A stretch of 26,609 nt of DNA from JANLUX01 sp031366005. GTDB lineage: Bacteria > Bacteroidota > Bacteroidia > AKYH767-A > OLB10. Shown here piece after piece: positions 24,681 to 26,609 of this stretch. Position 1 is the first letter of the stretch. Every line of letters starts with the position of its first letter. The stretch is taken from positions 1-26,609 of the forward strand of contig JANLZB010000046.1 in NCBI GenBank assembly GCA_031366005.1, in the 5' to 3' direction. The position numbers and the translations under genes were made by a program. The notes under the pieces are model-generated. The model was not told the DNA's origin. It searched no databases and saw only the letters and a program-made list of their open reading frames with translations.

Positions 24681-24765
24681 AAGTAAATACTACAAGGATA
24701 GTCAAAGCGTAGTGGATACTACGCTCAGAGCCTTTTCTTATTTTGGACAATCTACGCTTAGTTGG
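24681..24765 (+). repeat. REP-like repeat copy R4
   Basis: AAGTAAATACTAC, AAGGATAGTCAAAGCGTAGT, GGATACTACGCTCAGAGCC, then TTTTGGACAATCTACGCTTA and GTTGGG. Central hairpin GCGTAGT-GGAT-ACTACGC. Unlike R1-R3 it has no transposase start next to it. Confidence 0.78.
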
Positions 24766-24916
24766 GTTATAAAATAGTTACAAAAAAGTTGTTATTGCTG
24801 CATGAGCAGATTGCCGAAGCGGGACACTCTGCCGGGACAGAAGGTTGTGCGTTGAACAAGGATAGACAAAGCAGTTATTGTTTATCATTACTATTAACAT
24901 CTTATCCTTCAGAAAT

Positions 24917-24934
24917 GTTGCGTAGATACGCAAC
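24917..24934. promoter_or_regulatory. 18-bp inverted repeat, possible operator
   Basis: GTTGCGTAGATACGCAAC: 8-bp arms around GA, ending 19 bp before the TACATTTG element. The position covers the expected upstream promoter region, so it could bind a regulator; it may also be another dispersed repeat. Confidence 0.4.
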
Positions 24935-24953
24935 CTTAAATACATTTAAAATC

Positions 24954-24961
24954 TACATTTG
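24954..24961 (+). promoter_or_regulatory. -7 element of the restriction-methylase gene
   Basis: TACATTTG fits TAnnTTTG exactly. A TTG at the usual 19-nt distance is absent (the inverted repeat ends there instead), so the promoter may need an activator or be weak. The leader to ATG 24979 would be about 11 nt. Confidence 0.5.
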
Positions 24962-24978
24962 AACCAATCCTCTTTTAA

Positions 24979-26609
24979 ATGCAAAAAGAAATCAAAAAAT
25001 ATCTTCTTGATGTTTCTCATTCAAATACTGAGGAAGCCAAAAAACTTCTTTTCATTACTTTACTATCACAGCTTTTTAAAAAAGATGAGGCAGCTAAAGA
25101 AATCATCTCTCAACTTAGTCGTGGTGCTGAACAAACCATACTTAATATTCCTATCGGAGGTCGTTTAAAAACAGGCAGGGCTGACACACAATACCGCAGA
25201 GTGATTATTGAGTTTGAAAACGACCTTGCTAAAACAAAGGCACACGCAGAAGATCAATTGAAAGAATACTTTGCCGGAAACTGGAATTCCGGTAAGCCCT
25301 ACGATTATGTGTTGATCTCAACTGACTGCATCCGCTGGATTATTTACGGTGTCACTCCTGAAAGCTATCTCGGCAAAGAGCAATTAAATCCGCGTGAGTT
25401 AGAATTAAAAGTAGTGGATCATTTTGTGTTGAATGATTTAAAAACAGATGAGTTTTTCCCATTCATTGACCGTTACCTTTTTCGATTTGAAAAACAAGTT
25501 CCCACTTTAGAAAATATTCAGATTGATTTCGGTGAAAGTTCACCGCTGTTTATGAATGTGATTGGAGCGATGAAAGCATTTTACAAAGAGCACAGCTCCG
25601 ATCCTGAAATTAGCACCGCTTATGATGAATGGAATAAGTTTCTAAGTGTTGCTTATGGCTCTTTCCATGCTTCTGATAATATTTTTTTGGTGCATACTTA
25701 TTTAAGTGTGTTCTCAAAATTGCTGGCTTATGCTGTTATTTCGCATGATGCTTTTATTGATGATGAGGAGATACTCGAAGTGCTCAAAGGAAAAATCTTT
25801 GATAAATTCCATATCGAAAATTTTGTAGAGAACGATTTTTACCGTTGGATTTCCAACGAAAGTTTTTACAAACAACTGCGTCCGCAACTGCGCAAAATTG
25901 CAACTGCTATTTCCGATTACGATTTCAGCAATGTTAAATCGGATATTTTAAAAGGGGTTTACCAGGAATTAATTGACCTCGAAACCCGACATGCGTTGGG
26001 TGAATACTACACACCCGATTGGTTATGCCAGCAAGTTGCGGAGCATCTCGATTTCAAACGCGATTCTTCCGTACTCGATCCTGCCTGTGGCAGTGGTTCC
26101 ATTATCATGGCGGTGGTAACACGCATGAAACAATTGCATCCCGACATAACAGCCGAAGAACTTGCTTCACAAATTCAGGGCATTGACATACATCCGCTCA
26201 GTGTGCAAATTGCTAAAACAACTTTGCTCATTGGTTTTGGCAACATGCTCCGCAATGTGAAACGACCGATTCAGTTAAAAATATTTCTTGCGAACAGTAT
26301 CATTTCACCGCAAACAGCGGTTACAATGTTTGATACAGAGTTTCAGGTAAAAGTGGATAATCAATTATATGATCTTCAAAAAGGAGCATTTGATAATCCC
26401 GGGTTTTATGATTATGCTATTTCTGTTGCCGATCACTTTGCAGATATTACACTTAATAAAAAACCTGAAAGTGAACAAGTATTTTACAATAACTTGAAAA
26501 AAGCTAATCCAAAATTGGACGCACTTTTATCAGAAGATTTTTATAAAATTTATCTCGCGTTAAAAAAAGCAAAAGAAGAAGGTAGAGACAGCATTTGGAA
26601 ATTTATTTT
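24979..26609 (+). CDS. type IIG-like restriction-modification protein (nuclease + N6-adenine methylase), 3' truncated
   Basis: Open from ATG 24979 to the right edge without a stop (543 codons). Residues ~45-130 look like a PD-(D/E)xK nuclease: GRADT (D69), then VIIEFEND (E78, E80), then QLKEYF; the usual final Lys is not seen, so activity is uncertain. A helical region follows. Residues ~335 on form the N6-adenine methylase: LGEYYTP (340-346), motif I LDPACGSGSI (366-375, SAM binding) and GIDIHPLSVQIAKT (D403). The NPPY/NPPW catalytic motif is expected just beyond the window edge. Such single-chain enzymes both cut and methylate foreign DNA, and are about 1000 aa. Start ATG 24979 lies 17 bp after a consensus -7 element. 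Confidence 0.85.
   Translation, partial: MQKEIKKYLLDVSHSNTEEAKKLLFITLLSQLFKKDEAAKEIISQLSRGAEQTILNIPIGGRLKTGRADTQYRRVIIEFENDLAKTKAHAEDQLKEYFAGNWNSGKPYDYVLISTDCIRWIIYGVTPESYLGKEQLNPRELELKVVDHFVLNDLKTDEFFPFIDRYLFRFEKQVPTLENIQIDFGESSPLFMNVIGAMKAFYKEHSSDPEISTAYDEWNKFLSVAYGSFHASDNIFLVHTYLSVFSKLLAYAVISHDAFIDDEEILEVLKGKIFDKFHIENFVENDFYRWISNESFYKQLRPQLRKIATAISDYDFSNVKSDILKGVYQELIDLETRHALGEYYTPDWLCQQVAEHLDFKRDSSVLDPACGSGSIIMAVVTRMKQLHPDITAEELASQIQGIDIHPLSVQIAKTTLLIGFGNMLRNVKRPIQLKIFLANSIISPQTAVTMFDTEFQVKVDNQLYDLQKGAFDNPGFYDYAISVADHFADITLNKKPESEQVFYNNLKKANPKLDALLSEDFYKIYLALKKAKEEGRDSIWKFI

Larger units (their letters stand above)
24114..24978. other. 865-bp gene-free accessory segment (REP/transposase relics)
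   Basis: Between the divergent HipA-like kinase and the restriction-methylase gene. It is composed of transposase relics 2 and 3, REP copies R2, R3 and R4, the 10-bp-arm hairpin, a diverged repeat at 24546, and the promoter region of the methylase gene. The 66-codon open frame at 24762-24962 shows no recognisable protein features, and I read it as chance. Confidence 0.7.

Noticed and set aside
22309..24765. CRISPR array from the recurring ~80-bp repeats
   Set aside because: The repeats are irregularly spaced, diverged, contain internal hairpins and are tied to transposase starts; there are no regular spacers and no cas genes.
24762..24962. 66-codon plus-strand open frame before the methylase gene
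   Set aside because: Starts within REP copy R4 and crosses the inverted repeat and promoter; no recognisable protein features.
24959..25168. 69-codon plus-strand frame overlapping the start of the methylase gene
   Set aside because: Out-of-frame shadow of the long frame from ATG 24979, which carries real motifs through to the window edge.

Overview
The window looks like a chromosomal piece of a low-GC Bacteroidota bacterium, probably of the Chitinophagales/Sphingobacteriales type. The evidence is: a protein with a Por (type IX secretion) C-terminal sorting domain, large secreted PKD/NHL/SBBP proteins, the cytochrome b558-type SdhC, DUF3108 and DUF349 proteins, and several promoters of the Bacteroidota form TTG/TTTG - 19 nt - TAnnTTTG.

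Layout. 1-2170 (+): 3' end of leuS, a perfect 26-bp inverted repeat of REP type, scpB, and a secreted DUF3108 protein. 2176-4047 (-): a multi-pass membrane protein of unknown function. 4092-7426 (+): sdhC and sdhA, with a HEPN/MNT nucleotidyltransferase pair inserted between them and no sdhB after them. 7472-9146 (-): a MmcQ/YjbR protein and a secreted six-repeat NHL protein. 9341-12166 (+): full-length polA. 12182-12882: a cassette of 'gtcatcctgaaagg' repeats bracketing a small GIY-YIG nuclease gene. 12895-17101 (-): a YceI protein, a 970-aa secreted endonuclease/exonuclease/phosphatase (EEP) protein, and a small lipoprotein-like or anchored protein. 17403-19520 (+): a DUF349 protein with a strong terminator.

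From about 19.6 kb the character changes to accessory DNA. It holds a relic of the 3' end of frr (ribosome recycling factor), five copies of a REP-like repeat, three progressively shortened relics of a REP-associated (IS200/Y1-type) transposase, and a seven-repeat SBBP propeller protein with an IPTL-CTERM-like tail. These are followed by a two-gene HipA-like kinase/HIRAN module (22400-24113, -) with no HipB, and a large nuclease-methylase (type IIG-like) gene that runs off the right edge (24979-26609, +).

The most interesting points are the HipA-HIRAN pair next to a type IIG-like restriction enzyme, set in a field of REP/transposase relics; the HEPN-MNT pair translationally coupled inside the succinate dehydrogenase operon; and the GIY-YIG gene enclosed by members of one repeat family, which could be a small mobile unit. 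All functional statements come from reading motifs by eye; no database search was possible.
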